From the NCBI GenBank assembly GCA_027064585.1, contig JAMOPI010000020.1, positions 31,056 through 95,055 of the forward strand: a stretch of DNA of 64,000 bases. The letters are read 5' to 3'. Shown one piece after another: positions 47,266 through 56,029 of the stretch. Below the pieces are notes generated by a model. That model saw nothing but the letters and a program-made list of their open reading frames with translations, was not told the origin of the DNA and made no database searches. Positions within the stretch are counted from its first letter, which is position 1. Every line of letters begins with the position of its first letter. The stretch is from Candidatus Desulfofervidaceae bacterium. GTDB taxonomy: Bacteria > Desulfobacterota > Desulfofervidia > Desulfofervidales > Desulfofervidaceae. Position numbers and translations under genes: made by a program.

Positions 47266-47893
47266 AATGGCCATTGAAATTCAAGACCCGGAATTAAAGG
47301 AAATGTTTGAGCACGGTTTGTATTTTCACGGACATTTGTGTCCGGCAATGCCTTTGGGCCTAAGGGCAGGGCTTTTGGCCAGAAGAAAGTTAGGGGTAGG
47401 TCGTTCTCAGGACAAAGAACTTATGCTTCTCGCTGAAACCGCAGAGGGACATGCCATGGCTTGTTTTTTAGATGGTGTCATGATGGCTACAGGATGCACC
47501 TATGGCAAGGGTAATTGCAAGAAACTACGCTATGGTAAGCTGGCCTTTACTTTAATTGATAGAAAGGCTAAAAAACAAATTAGAGTAAGTGTTAAGGCAG
47601 AATTTATCTTACAGGCCTTAAAAACTTCCCCCTTTATTGCTCAAAGAAAGATGGGTGTGCCGCCACAAGAAGTGAAAAGAGAGATAGCAGAAGCGGCCGT
47701 GAATAAAGTAATGAATTTGCCTGAAGAGGAAATTTTCAATATTGGTGAAGTTGTCCCCTGTGAACCAGAAGTAATTAAGGGTATTTTTGAGGCTTATCCA
47801 TGCGAAAAATGTGGCGAAGTTGTTTATGCTAAATGGATTAGGGTGAAAGATGGAAAATTCTATTGTATCCCTTGTAGTGGATATAAGGAATAG
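47258..47893 (+). CDS. FmdE-family protein with C-terminal zinc ribbon
   Basis: A 211-residue FmdE-like protein. The core reads FHGHLCPAMPLGLRAG, with the Cys and His of the family, and CTYGKGNCKKL. A C-terminal treble-clef zinc motif follows (CEKCGEVVYA...FYCIPC). FmdE proteins occur with formylmethanofuran dehydrogenase in methanogens, but this bacterial type has no settled function. The operon suggests a role in sulfur or metal redox chemistry (inference). A second start at 47267 is possible. Confidence 0.8.
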   Translation: MFKMAIEIQDPELKEMFEHGLYFHGHLCPAMPLGLRAGLLARRKLGVGRSQDKELMLLAETAEGHAMACFLDGVMMATGCTYGKGNCKKLRYGKLAFTLIDRKAKKQIRVSVKAEFILQALKTSPFIAQRKMGVPPQEVKREIAEAAVNKVMNLPEEEIFNIGEVVPCEPEVIKGIFEAYPCEKCGEVVYAKWIRVKDGKFYCIPCSGYKE

Positions 47894-47902
47894 GAGAAAA
47901 AG

Positions 47903-48712
47903 ATGCTGGGATGGGGGCAGATAGGCATTTTATTTGCCGTATTTTTTGTCGTTTCCGTAATTTTTATGATGTTCGGCCAAGGAGGAGGGGCAATTTATGT
48001 TCCCATGTTGCTTGCCTTTGGATTACCTCTGTATAAAGCAGCGGCTACAAGTCAGGTCTTAATCATTGCCGCTACTTTATCTGCCATGCTCGTCTTCCAT
48101 AAGGCAAAGATGATTGACTGGTGGTTAGCCTTAATTGTAGAGCCCCCAACCAATCTGGGTGCCTTTTGGGGTGGTTATCTTTCTCCCCATTTCCCACCCA
48201 TGTTTTCTAAGCTGGCCTTTGCAGGCATCCTTTTAGTTGGTGCTTATTTTATGATTAAGCCCATCCAGGAAAGACAACCTCTTTCCCGCAGACGACATTG
48301 GTTTTGCCTCCACCGCAATATAGGTGAATATGAATACAGCCTTAACCTTCTTATTATCATTCCCATTATGGTTTTAGCTGGTTTTATTGCTGGCATGCTT
48401 GGGGTAGGAGGCGGGCTTTTTAAGGTGCCTGCGCTTGTGCTTTTGGGCGGAGTGCCCATGAAAGTAGCGGTTGGCTCTTCAAGCTTAATGATTGGCATCA
48501 CTGCCTTAACGGGACTGTTCGGTCATGCCCTTGTCGGTCACTTTGATCCCAGGCTGGCCTTAACTCTCGGACTAGCCGTATTTTCTGGGGCTCAGGTGGG
48601 AGCAAGGATTGGGGTAAATATTGACAAAAGGAAACATAAGAAATACTTTGGTTATCTCTTAGTCTTTATTGCTTGCTGGATGGTCTATATGGCCTTTAGA
48701 GGAGGAAGATAA
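47903..48712 (+). CDS. TauE/SafE-family sulfite/sulfonate-type exporter
   Basis: A 269-residue permease with about eight membrane segments in two halves. Each half carries the family glycine motif: FMMFGQGGGAIYVPMLL and GMLGVGGGLFKVPALVLLGG. Family members move sulfite, sulfoacetate or other organosulfur anions; the substrate here is unknown. One-base overlap with the cytochrome gene implies coupled production. Confidence 0.85.
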   Translation: MLGWGQIGILFAVFFVVSVIFMMFGQGGGAIYVPMLLAFGLPLYKAAATSQVLIIAATLSAMLVFHKAKMIDWWLALIVEPPTNLGAFWGGYLSPHFPPMFSKLAFAGILLVGAYFMIKPIQERQPLSRRRHWFCLHRNIGEYEYSLNLLIIIPIMVLAGFIAGMLGVGGGLFKVPALVLLGGVPMKVAVGSSSLMIGITALTGLFGHALVGHFDPRLALTLGLAVFSGAQVGARIGVNIDKRKHKKYFGYLLVFIACWMVYMAFRGGR

Positions 48713-50643
48713 TGAAATGGCTTTATTACGGTTCTCTTGGTGCCTTTATTCTGGCAGCCCTTTTTGTCTTTTTTAGCACCAGCGGTTCTCGGTGCCCACG
48801 CCATATCTATCTGCGGGACGAAAACGGCAACATTATCACACCAAACAGCACGGTGCCTTATAGTCCTAGGCGGACTTGTGGCCTCTCTGGTTGTCATGAT
48901 TACGAAAAGATCGTAAAGGGCTATCACTTTACCCAAGGCTGGGGCGAAAAGGTAAAGGCAGAGGATAAGGCCATTTATCCGTGGCTCTTAAGCTATGGCA
49001 ATTATGGAGGCAGATGGTGCCCGGTAGGGCCGAATTTTCATTGGGTAAGTCCTTTAAAGGTTACCTCGCCCCTTGCGTTTGATCTAACGGCCTTTACCTT
49101 TGCCGTTAATTGTGGTGTTTGTCATCCTGGTGGCAATACCATGGAACATGACCGGCAGGGACATCGCTATGATGTCTATTTAAAGAAGCATCCAGAACTA
49201 GCTACTGATTCTACCAATGGTGATTACTACCAGAGCAAGTGGGACAAGACAGGGGTAATAGAGGCCGATTGTCTTATGTGCCACTTAAAAGGATATAACT
49301 TTAAGATTCGCTGGGCGCAAATTCAGGGCCTGAACTTCAAATGGGCCTCTACGGCCGCGGCGCATCTAGGAGAGGTGATCGGTACGGTAAAAAATGGTCA
49401 AACGCCAATTGTGCGGTATGATCCCCGTCTTTTTGATGAGAAGGGTAGGGTATCTCTGAATATTACCCGTAAGGTAGATGACCGCATCTGTATTGGCTGT
49501 CACAAGTTTTCTGACTGGAAAAAACGGGGTGTTACCTGGACGGCTGAGCACGACATTCATCTACGCAAAGGGCTCCACTGTGTGGATTGTCACAGTGCCG
49601 GCCGCCTTACCTTGGACCCAAGAATCAGGGGTCTAGAAAGGCATCAATTTGCTAAGGGCGATGATCCCGGAGTGTGGGTGAGAAATGACCTAGACAACTC
49701 CATCACCTGTAGAGCATGTCATGACCAGGGATTAAAGCGCATTTACATGCTAGGTCATCGGCTTATCTTGGGTAAGTGTTTCGCAAAACTTGACTGTACC
49801 GTATGTCACATCCCGCAGCGCTATGTCCAAGCAGCCCTTATTCAGGACAGCACGGTCTTTAACAAAGGCACCAAGATTCCTGAACCCAAACGGGTGTGGA
49901 CATATTACGGCGAAGAAGGAAAGTATTACAACTATTACAAAGACTTACTTTCCTATCTACCTAATCAACCGGCTCACTTCTGGCAACCAGAGCTTTGTGT
50001 TTATAAAGGCAAGATCTATCCTATCAACCGCACTCATACCATTTGGCTGGGTTTAAAAACACCAGGTAAGCCTGGCATCATGCAGATTTCCATGCACAAA
50101 CTTTGGGAAATGTGGCAAGAACATTATAAAGAAGGTAAATATCCAGAGCTTGACATAATTAAAGACGATAATAATGATGGACATCCAGAGGTCAATACTC
50201 CGACGGAAAGGGAGGCAATTCTTAAGGCGGTAAAAGAATTCTTTAAAGACAAAGGCATTGATTTGGAGCAAAGACAGGTAGTTTTGGTAGAGGATAATCT
50301 GGTCTATACCGACGGTACACATTATGAAACTCTACCTAAGACAAGTTATGAAAGCAGCCCCTATGCCTCGGCCTTTAAGTTAAGTCATGATGTAGCTCCC
50401 AAAGAAAGGGCCCGTGGTTATCGGAGTTGTGAGGAATGTCACTCTCCGCACAGCGAATTCTTCTACCGACCGGTGTTGGTTAAACTGTGGGATAAAGACG
50501 GAAAACTGGTCTGGGAGCCGCAATATAAGACCCTGGGTTATACCGAACAAGAAGTGGACCATCTAACACATCTAAAGCTGCCCACTTGGAAAGTAAGGTT
50601 GCACCGTTGGTTTAATGCCTGGCATGAGTTTTGGGGTGGTTAA
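48712..50643 (+). CDS. membrane-anchored octaheme c-type cytochrome
   Basis: A 643-residue protein with an N-terminal membrane anchor (about residues 7-22) and the rest periplasmic. Seven CxxCH haem sites are visible: CGVCH 134, CLMCH 187, CIGCH 260, CVDCH 290, CRACH 333, CTVCH 362, and CEECH near 575. An eighth, unusual site is CGLSGCH (Cx4CH) at residue 56. The size and haem count resemble octaheme tetrathionate/sulfite/nitrite reductases, but none of their signature oddities (CxxCK, Cx15CH) is present. With ArsR, FmdE-like and TauE genes it may be a sulfur-compound reductase or electron conduit. Confidence 0.85.
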   Translation: MKWLYYGSLGAFILAALFVFFSTSGSRCPRHIYLRDENGNIITPNSTVPYSPRRTCGLSGCHDYEKIVKGYHFTQGWGEKVKAEDKAIYPWLLSYGNYGGRWCPVGPNFHWVSPLKVTSPLAFDLTAFTFAVNCGVCHPGGNTMEHDRQGHRYDVYLKKHPELATDSTNGDYYQSKWDKTGVIEADCLMCHLKGYNFKIRWAQIQGLNFKWASTAAAHLGEVIGTVKNGQTPIVRYDPRLFDEKGRVSLNITRKVDDRICIGCHKFSDWKKRGVTWTAEHDIHLRKGLHCVDCHSAGRLTLDPRIRGLERHQFAKGDDPGVWVRNDLDNSITCRACHDQGLKRIYMLGHRLILGKCFAKLDCTVCHIPQRYVQAALIQDSTVFNKGTKIPEPKRVWTYYGEEGKYYNYYKDLLSYLPNQPAHFWQPELCVYKGKIYPINRTHTIWLGLKTPGKPGIMQISMHKLWEMWQEHYKEGKYPELDIIKDDNNDGHPEVNTPTEREAILKAVKEFFKDKGIDLEQRQVVLVEDNLVYTDGTHYETLPKTSYESSPYASAFKLSHDVAPKERARGYRSCEECHSPHSEFFYRPVLVKLWDKDGKLVWEPQYKTLGYTEQEVDHLTHLKLPTWKVRLHRWFNAWHEFWGG

Positions 50644-50644
50644 G

Positions 50645-50730
50645 ATGTCTTTTTATCTCATTCCACCTATCTTTTTTCTCATCGCCCTCCTTTTTTCTAT
50701 GCTAGGCATGGGGGAGGGCAGTTATACATT
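50645..50730 (+). pseudogene. second TauE/SafE gene, truncated after first helix
   Basis: Directly after the cytochrome gene an ATG begins YLIPPIFFLIALLFSMLGMG, the first membrane helix and glycine loop of a TauE/SafE protein. A one-base loss in a G run then shifts the expected GGQLY block out of frame, and the sequence turns into a cas6 3' end. The reading from the ATG ends at 50770. The gene was cut by arrival of the CRISPR region. Confidence 0.6.
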
Positions 50731-51030
50731 CTCAATTACACCCCTTATGAAAAGGAATTTTCTGAGCTGATAAATAAAAATTTCTTTTACAAACATCTCT
50801 GTCCCTTTGAGCTTTCCATAACACCACTTTTTGAAGGAAACAGGAATGAACGCATTGTCTATTTTGGCACAGGCAAAAACAAGACTATCATTAAAGGCTG
50901 GAAGGGATATTTTGACCTTAAGGGTGCTCCACCCCTATTGCAATTTGCCCTTGATGTAGGTCTTGGCAACAGAAATTCACAAGGTTTTGGAATGATAGAG
51001 GTAATAAAAACTATCACATCTATCCCGTAA
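50725..51030 (+). pseudogene. cas6: cas6 3' fragment
   Basis: About 101 codons without a proper start. They read as the C-terminal RAMP half of Cas6, the crRNA-processing nuclease: WKGYFDLKGAPPLLQFALDV followed by the glycine-rich GLGNRNSQGFGM loop near the end. The N-terminal half with the catalytic histidine is absent. Its joining to the TauE fragment shows a deletion or insertion breakpoint near 50725-50735. Confidence 0.7.
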
Positions 51031-51116
51031 ACCAAGGGTACGGCAAAAAATATAGTCAAATTTTATTTGACAACTAGGTAGGATTTTGATAAAGGATAGA
51101 GAGAGGAAGTAAAATT

Positions 51117-51941
51117 GTGAAAAAATATGAGGTCCTTCACTCCTGATCCTCAAAGCACAGAAAAAACTTTAACCGTATTGCTGATGACCTGCTTAAAGCT
51201 AAATGGTATTTTCTGGCAATCTTAACAGCCCTTGGAGTAGCGTATCGGTATGTCTTTTGTGAACCTTTGCCTTTTATTAGCCTTTTAGTGGTAGGTGCTT
51301 TGGGGAATATCGTTTTCTGGATGCTGGGCGAGTATATTGTTTCGCAGGGCTTTTTGTTTCGGTATTTGCAAACAAAGACGATAAGCATAATAAAGGACGG
51401 CTGTCTATCCCTAGACTACATTTTACCTGACCAGTTTATACCTCTTTATTGGGCAAGCCTTTGGGCGATTATTTTAAATACCGGTACTGCTATATACCTT
51501 TACACAACAACTCCAGACTTACCAATCTTTATCTTCCTTTGCTTTTCCCTTTTTCTCATCTGGAAGCTTTTAAGCTATCATCTCTATAAAATCAGGCAAT
51601 TTTTAACCAAAACCATTAGCCTTAAACTTGTGCCTGCGTGCGCCGAAGAAAAAAACTTTTTTCGCTTCCCTCTCTCTGCTTTTTATGGTCTTCCTTTGGG
51701 AGGAGGTTTGTCCTATTTAAATTGGCTTTTTGAGACAAAAACACTTCCTTGGTATTACTGGCTTATTCTGCCGTTGTTTTGGCCGCTGGGGCTGGCGATG
51801 GTAGTTCATCTCCGCCGGGGTTTGGACGCTTTATCAGATAAAGAAAGAAGACTCCCAATAAAAATGAAAGGAGATAAATATGTCATACAAATAGATAGTA
51901 AAACGGCCTGGGCATATTGGCTTTTATATTTCATCGTCTAG
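51117..51941 (+). CDS. membrane protein of unknown function with in-frame TGA near the start
   Basis: The best ribosome site (GAGAGGAAG) precedes GTG 51117, but codon 10 is TGA (51144-51146). The frame then stays open to 51941 and reads a basic segment, a first membrane helix (WYFLAILTALGVAYRYVF) and about five more. The next usable start, TTG 51267, would drop the first helix. No selenocysteine hairpin is apparent, so a nonsense change or an unusual downstream start is likelier. The family is not recognised. Position next to cas genes suggests an accessory, possibly CRISPR-linked, membrane protein. Confidence 0.5.
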
Positions 51942-51950
51942 GAGGAAACC

Positions 51951-52430
51951 ATGAATGGGTCTAAGCATACTAATCGGTGGACAATAATATGTTGCTGTCT
52001 TTGTTGTTTATTAGGAGCCGCGGCATTTGTGGGCATCATTTTGGTATATGTCACGAAGTTTTTTAAAATCCATTCTCTACAGGAATTTATCGCTGTTTCA
52101 CCTCTCTTTTTCTTTATCTTCATGATAGTAGTCTTATGCTGGTGGCTAAGGGATTATGACTTTTCTAGTGCCCTATCCGAAAATTGGGCTTCACCAAATG
52201 ACCCAAAGGTTCTTCCTAAAAGTTCCAGTCGCCTCCTTGCCTTTTTCAGTGGACTAACGGCCATCATAATTGCCATTACCGTTACCTCTGCTTATCTTTA
52301 CAAAATCCTGGTAGCCAAAGATACCTCTGATCTTCAACTTGGCCAATTTGCCAAGTTTATTGCTAGCTTGGGTATCGGAATAATTCCTTATATTACCAAT
52401 AAGGTGGTTACTGGAAATAAACCAAAATAA
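51951..52430 (+). CDS. small membrane protein of unknown function
   Basis: A 159-residue protein with three to four hydrophobic segments: a cysteine-rich first helix (IICCCLCCLLGAAAFVGIIL), a second around residues 50-65, and a pair near the C-terminus. A GGAGG site precedes the ATG. It starts nine bases after the previous membrane gene, so they form a pair. Function unknown. Confidence 0.6.
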   Translation: MNGSKHTNRWTIICCCLCCLLGAAAFVGIILVYVTKFFKIHSLQEFIAVSPLFFFIFMIVVLCWWLRDYDFSSALSENWASPNDPKVLPKSSSRLLAFFSGLTAIIIAITVTSAYLYKILVAKDTSDLQLGQFAKFIASLGIGIIPYITNKVVTGNKPK

Positions 52431-52680
52431 AAGGCTTTCTTAACAATATGTTTTTTTATTTAAATTTTGTGTAATTTAATTGGGTCTTAACAACGAAACT
52501 CCTTGTTATATCTTTTCCCTACACCCTATTGTTGTATTTCTTTTAGTTTTACGACATATTCAACCCTTCCAGAAGCATCTATTGTATCACAGCAGTTTTA
52601 TGGCTCCTTTTTGGGATTAGATTATAAAATTTTTGTTGACAAAGGAATGAAAAACTGTTATTTTAAAAAAATGGAAATAA
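52431..52680. other. gene-poor AT-rich stretch
   Basis: No convincing gene, promoter or repeat is seen in this stretch between the membrane pair and the cas3 fragment. Confidence 0.5.
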
Positions 52681-52842
52681 ATAAATTTTACCAATTTGAA
52701 TATAAAAACTCCCTTTCCCCATCAGATTCATTTCTGGAATCTGGCCTTGCAAGACAAGTTTCCTATTCTTGTCAAAGCCCCGACCGGAGCAGGTAAGACA
52801 GAAATGGTGATTGCACCGTTTTTGAGGTGGAACAATGATTGA
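52681..52842 (+). pseudogene. cas3-like helicase fragment (Walker A region)
   Basis: A 53-codon open stretch without a start that reads PHQIHFWNLALQDKFPILVK followed by APTGAGKTEMVIAPFLRW, the Q-motif and Walker A of a Cas3-type helicase. It ends in a TGA overlapping the start of the MNT gene. The intact cas3 at 56733 has a different sequence here, so this comes from another CRISPR system. Confidence 0.6.
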
Positions 52843-53149
52843 GGGAATATTGGATACAATTATAGAGAAACTTTCTCCCCTAAAAATTGTTCTTTTTGGT
52901 TCGTATGCCTATGGAAGACCTACTAAGGACAGCGATATAGATATTCTGGTAATAGTACAAGAGCATAAACTGCCCAGGTATAAACGCGCCAGAGAGATTA
53001 GGAAATGTTTGTGGAATAAGGTTGCCATACCAAAGGATATTCTCATTTATACGGTAGATGAAATAAAAAAGTGGGAAGAGGTGAAAGAGGCTTTTATCAC
53101 TTCTATTTTAGAAAAAGGAAAGGTTGTTTATGAAAAACAGGTTTGTTAA
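52835..53149 (+). CDS. orphan MNT-domain nucleotidyltransferase
   Basis: A 104-residue minimal nucleotidyltransferase with IVLFGSYAYGRPTKDSDIDI (GSx10DxD) and the usual C-terminal IPKDILIYTVDEI. No HEPN gene follows; the cas8 gene begins 57 bp later. It may have lost its partner when the CRISPR operon arrived. Confidence 0.8.
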   Translation: MIEGILDTIIEKLSPLKIVLFGSYAYGRPTKDSDIDILVIVQEHKLPRYKRAREIRKCLWNKVAIPKDILIYTVDEIKKWEEVKEAFITSILEKGKVVYEKQVC

Positions 53150-53205
53150 AAGATAAAGTGGTATATCTGTAAAAAGGTTTAAAATCCTATTAAGGAAAAC
53201 TCAAA

Positions 53206-54927
53206 ATGCGTGAAAGAATAAAGCTTAAAATACGAGATGTTTTTTACAATAATGGCATTACTAACATTTTCTGGGCAACTTTAAAATCTTATGATCTTGA
53301 ATATGAAGAAAACGAAAATGAGTTGAAGATTGAAAAAGATGGAATAAAGCTTACTTTAAAACCTTTTATGCTTGAAATAACAGGCGACAAAGAAAGTGTT
53401 AAAGAATGGTATCGTGGGGTAAGTTTTTATTTAACAAATATAGGATTGTTTGAAATTGATCGTGTTGTTTATAATCTTGAGAAAGAAGAATTAGAAAAAG
53501 GATATTCTTTTGGAATAAAACCTTTTGCCTTAAGAACATGGGGAACCTCTATAGGCTCAAAATTCATTTCTGCTCCTTCATTATGGAAAAATCTATCTAA
53601 GTCGGAAGTTAAGAAAGTCAAAAAAGCTATTAAGGAATATGAAACCAAGACAGGTAAAAGTTTGGAAGCATTAGTTAAAGATAAGTTGTTTAAGAAGAAA
53701 TGGGAAAAAGAAGGAGTTTATATTCAAGTGGCAAAAGAAGAAATAATTTCAAAACTTGCAGGAAACAGAAATGAATTCAAAGAAGGAAGTAATAATTGTG
53801 AAATTTGCGGTAGTTCATACACTCAATATAAACATAATAAAGTTTTTAAAAGAGATACATCAGTTTTGCCTACAATAATTGGGTTAGAATATTCTGGTTT
53901 TAAGGATTTAACCATAGGTAAAAATACAGTTTGTGCCTTTTGCGACCTTGTGTTGAGATATAATTTTTTCTGGACTTTTTATGCAAAAGCTGAAAAATCA
54001 ATGATCCTTCATATTAACATCCCAGATTTAATAGCTCTGTTTAAGTTAAAAAATGGATTATTTGATATAAAAATGGAGGATATTACTGAGGAAAAACAAT
54101 CTACTAATATACCTTATCAGGGCTTTTATATTTCTTCTCCTGAAAGAGCATTGTTGGCTTTATCCTTATTTGTTTATAAACTGATTAAAGAAAAGCAAGC
54201 AGATGAAAATCTTCAATTACTTTTTGCAAAGAAAAAAGAATTTTTGCAAATAGCTGGGCTCCTTTTTGATGCTCAGGGAATATACCAATTTATAGAATAT
54301 CATAAATTAAGTAAATTTTTAGAGTTTTTAGATAAACTTCCTGATATTACTTTATTGAGTCAGCCTTTAGGGGAAAATACTTTTATTCTCAAAAAAGGTG
54401 AACATAAAGATATATATGAGAGACCTTTATTGCTAAATTTACTTGAATTTAAACCTATTTCCAAAAAATTGGCAGAAATTGCCTTTCTTAAAATAAAAGA
54501 AGATATAAACCAGAGCTATTTGAATAAAAACTTTGAAGAAATGATAAGTGTCTTTTATCAATTTTTAAACAAGGAGGAATCTATGGAAAAAGAAGCCATA
54601 GAAGTAATCCGTAAATACGGATGGGCGATAGGGACAATAGCAAGAGTAATAGATGATAAGGGAATATTTTACGAACTTAGAGATGCTAAACATAAAGAGC
54701 AGTTTGTTAAAGTACTTAGAGATTTTTCATTTAGAATGATAAAGAAAGCAGATGACCTGAGAGAAAAGTTTGATAAAACTGCTTTAAATATTTTTACAGG
54801 AAGAGACCAAGAATTCATTAGTTTATTGTATGAAAAAAGAGATAGGTGGGAAGAAATAAGAGATTTATTAGCCTTTTTTGCTGTAAATAATTTCCTTAAG
54901 AATTTTTCTTCTGAATCCGTTAATTAG
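53206..54927 (+). CDS. cas8b: type I-B CRISPR large subunit (Cas8b/Cst1-like)
   Basis: A 573-residue protein recognised mainly by its place ahead of cas7-cas5-cas3. A zinc-binding pair, CEICG near residue 198 and CAFC near 246, and the Lys-rich composition fit the Cst1/Cas8b1 large subunits of the Tneap-type I-B Cascade, which recognise the PAM. Very AT-rich. Other Cas8 subtypes cannot be excluded. Confidence 0.7.
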   Translation: MRERIKLKIRDVFYNNGITNIFWATLKSYDLEYEENENELKIEKDGIKLTLKPFMLEITGDKESVKEWYRGVSFYLTNIGLFEIDRVVYNLEKEELEKGYSFGIKPFALRTWGTSIGSKFISAPSLWKNLSKSEVKKVKKAIKEYETKTGKSLEALVKDKLFKKKWEKEGVYIQVAKEEIISKLAGNRNEFKEGSNNCEICGSSYTQYKHNKVFKRDTSVLPTIIGLEYSGFKDLTIGKNTVCAFCDLVLRYNFFWTFYAKAEKSMILHINIPDLIALFKLKNGLFDIKMEDITEEKQSTNIPYQGFYISSPERALLALSLFVYKLIKEKQADENLQLLFAKKKEFLQIAGLLFDAQGIYQFIEYHKLSKFLEFLDKLPDITLLSQPLGENTFILKKGEHKDIYERPLLLNLLEFKPISKKLAEIAFLKIKEDINQSYLNKNFEEMISVFYQFLNKEESMEKEAIEVIRKYGWAIGTIARVIDDKGIFYELRDAKHKEQFVKVLRDFSFRMIKKADDLREKFDKTALNIFTGRDQEFISLLYEKRDRWEEIRDLLAFFAVNNFLKNFSSESVN

Positions 54928-54950
54928 AGAAAAAGAGCAGGAGGAATAAA

Positions 54951-55991
54951 ATGGCAAAGTTTATACACATTAATTCAGTAATGAGGGTAAATTTAGCTAA
55001 TCTAAATTCTTCCGAAGGTGGAGGTAACCAAATTACGCTTAAAAAAATAACTGCTTTTAATGGCGAGGAATTTGTGTATGTTTCAGGACAAGCATACAGG
55101 AGATATTTGCGAGAAACAATTTATTGGCTGACAGATGGTGAGTTTGAAATTTGTGGAATTGATAAAAATGGTAGTCCTATAATACAGGATAAAAATACAA
55201 ATAAACCTATAATTGAAAACAAGAAAATAAATGATGCCAATCTGAAAAAACAAGGATATACAGGAGTAATGCAGTATATAATTCAAAATTATCCAGAACT
55301 TGATATATTTGGATTTTTACTGCCAGTTTCAGAAAAACAAATCGGCACACTTCGCAAAACCTCACCTTTTCAAACTACAGCTTTAATATCTTCTTTCCCT
55401 TATCGTTATAACACCGACATGTTAACAAGAAGCAAAGCAACCGAAATGGGAGGTGATATTGTTAAAGTGGAAGTGGATGCCTTTAATTATCTTCAAGGAG
55501 CACAAATTATCCATACTGAGATGATAGGTGCTTACTGGAATGAACATGAAGAAAAAGCGGTTGAAGTGCTTGGTGAGAATGAAAGAAATAAACGCCTTTT
55601 CTGGTTACTTTCCGCACTTCAAAATACGATGGGTGGAGCTAAGAAGGCAAGGCTCTTAACAGATTTTGCACCAGTCATTACAGTTGCTACAGTTCAAAGA
55701 ACAGGTGTTCCTTATTTTTCACATAAATTTGACATCCTTCCTCCTGATGAAAAAGCGAGATCCTTCGTTGATGTGAAAGCTAGGCTTAATTTAACAACAT
55801 TTATAGAAACTTATGAGTCTATTAAAGATTATTTAGAGGAAGTATATCTAGGTATTGATCTGAATGCATTTTTAAATAAAGAAGAAATAAAAGAAACTCT
55901 TGAAAAAAATTTTAAAGGCAAAAATATTACAATGTGCCATAGCCCACAAGAAGTTTTTGAAAGGATAAAACAAAGATTCCCTGCAAATTAA
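54951..55991 (+). CDS. cas7: Cas7 backbone subunit (Cst2/DevR family)
   Basis: A 346-residue RAMP of the Cst2/DevR group that coats the crRNA in Cascade. The N-terminal FIHINSVMRVNLANLNSSEG, YVSGQAYRRYLRETI and the later ALQNTMGGAKKARLLTDFAP segment with a glycine-rich loop are typical. AGGAGGA lies before the ATG. It lies 23 bp after cas8. Confidence 0.85.
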   Translation: MAKFIHINSVMRVNLANLNSSEGGGNQITLKKITAFNGEEFVYVSGQAYRRYLRETIYWLTDGEFEICGIDKNGSPIIQDKNTNKPIIENKKINDANLKKQGYTGVMQYIIQNYPELDIFGFLLPVSEKQIGTLRKTSPFQTTALISSFPYRYNTDMLTRSKATEMGGDIVKVEVDAFNYLQGAQIIHTEMIGAYWNEHEEKAVEVLGENERNKRLFWLLSALQNTMGGAKKARLLTDFAPVITVATVQRTGVPYFSHKFDILPPDEKARSFVDVKARLNLTTFIETYESIKDYLEEVYLGIDLNAFLNKEEIKETLEKNFKGKNITMCHSPQEVFERIKQRFPAN

Positions 55992-56029
55992 AAATGTAAG
56001 AGAAAAGCCGAGAAAAGGGAGTAATGAAC

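Noticed and set aside
51144..51146. TGA in the membrane gene read as selenocysteine
   Set aside because: Codon 10 of a membrane protein is an unlikely place, no downstream hairpin is evident, and no selenoprotein family matches.
52503..52796. 97-codon plus-strand frame upstream of the MNT gene
   Set aside because: Its 3' half runs out of frame across the cas3 fragment, and the first half resembles no protein; probably chance in AT-rich DNA.
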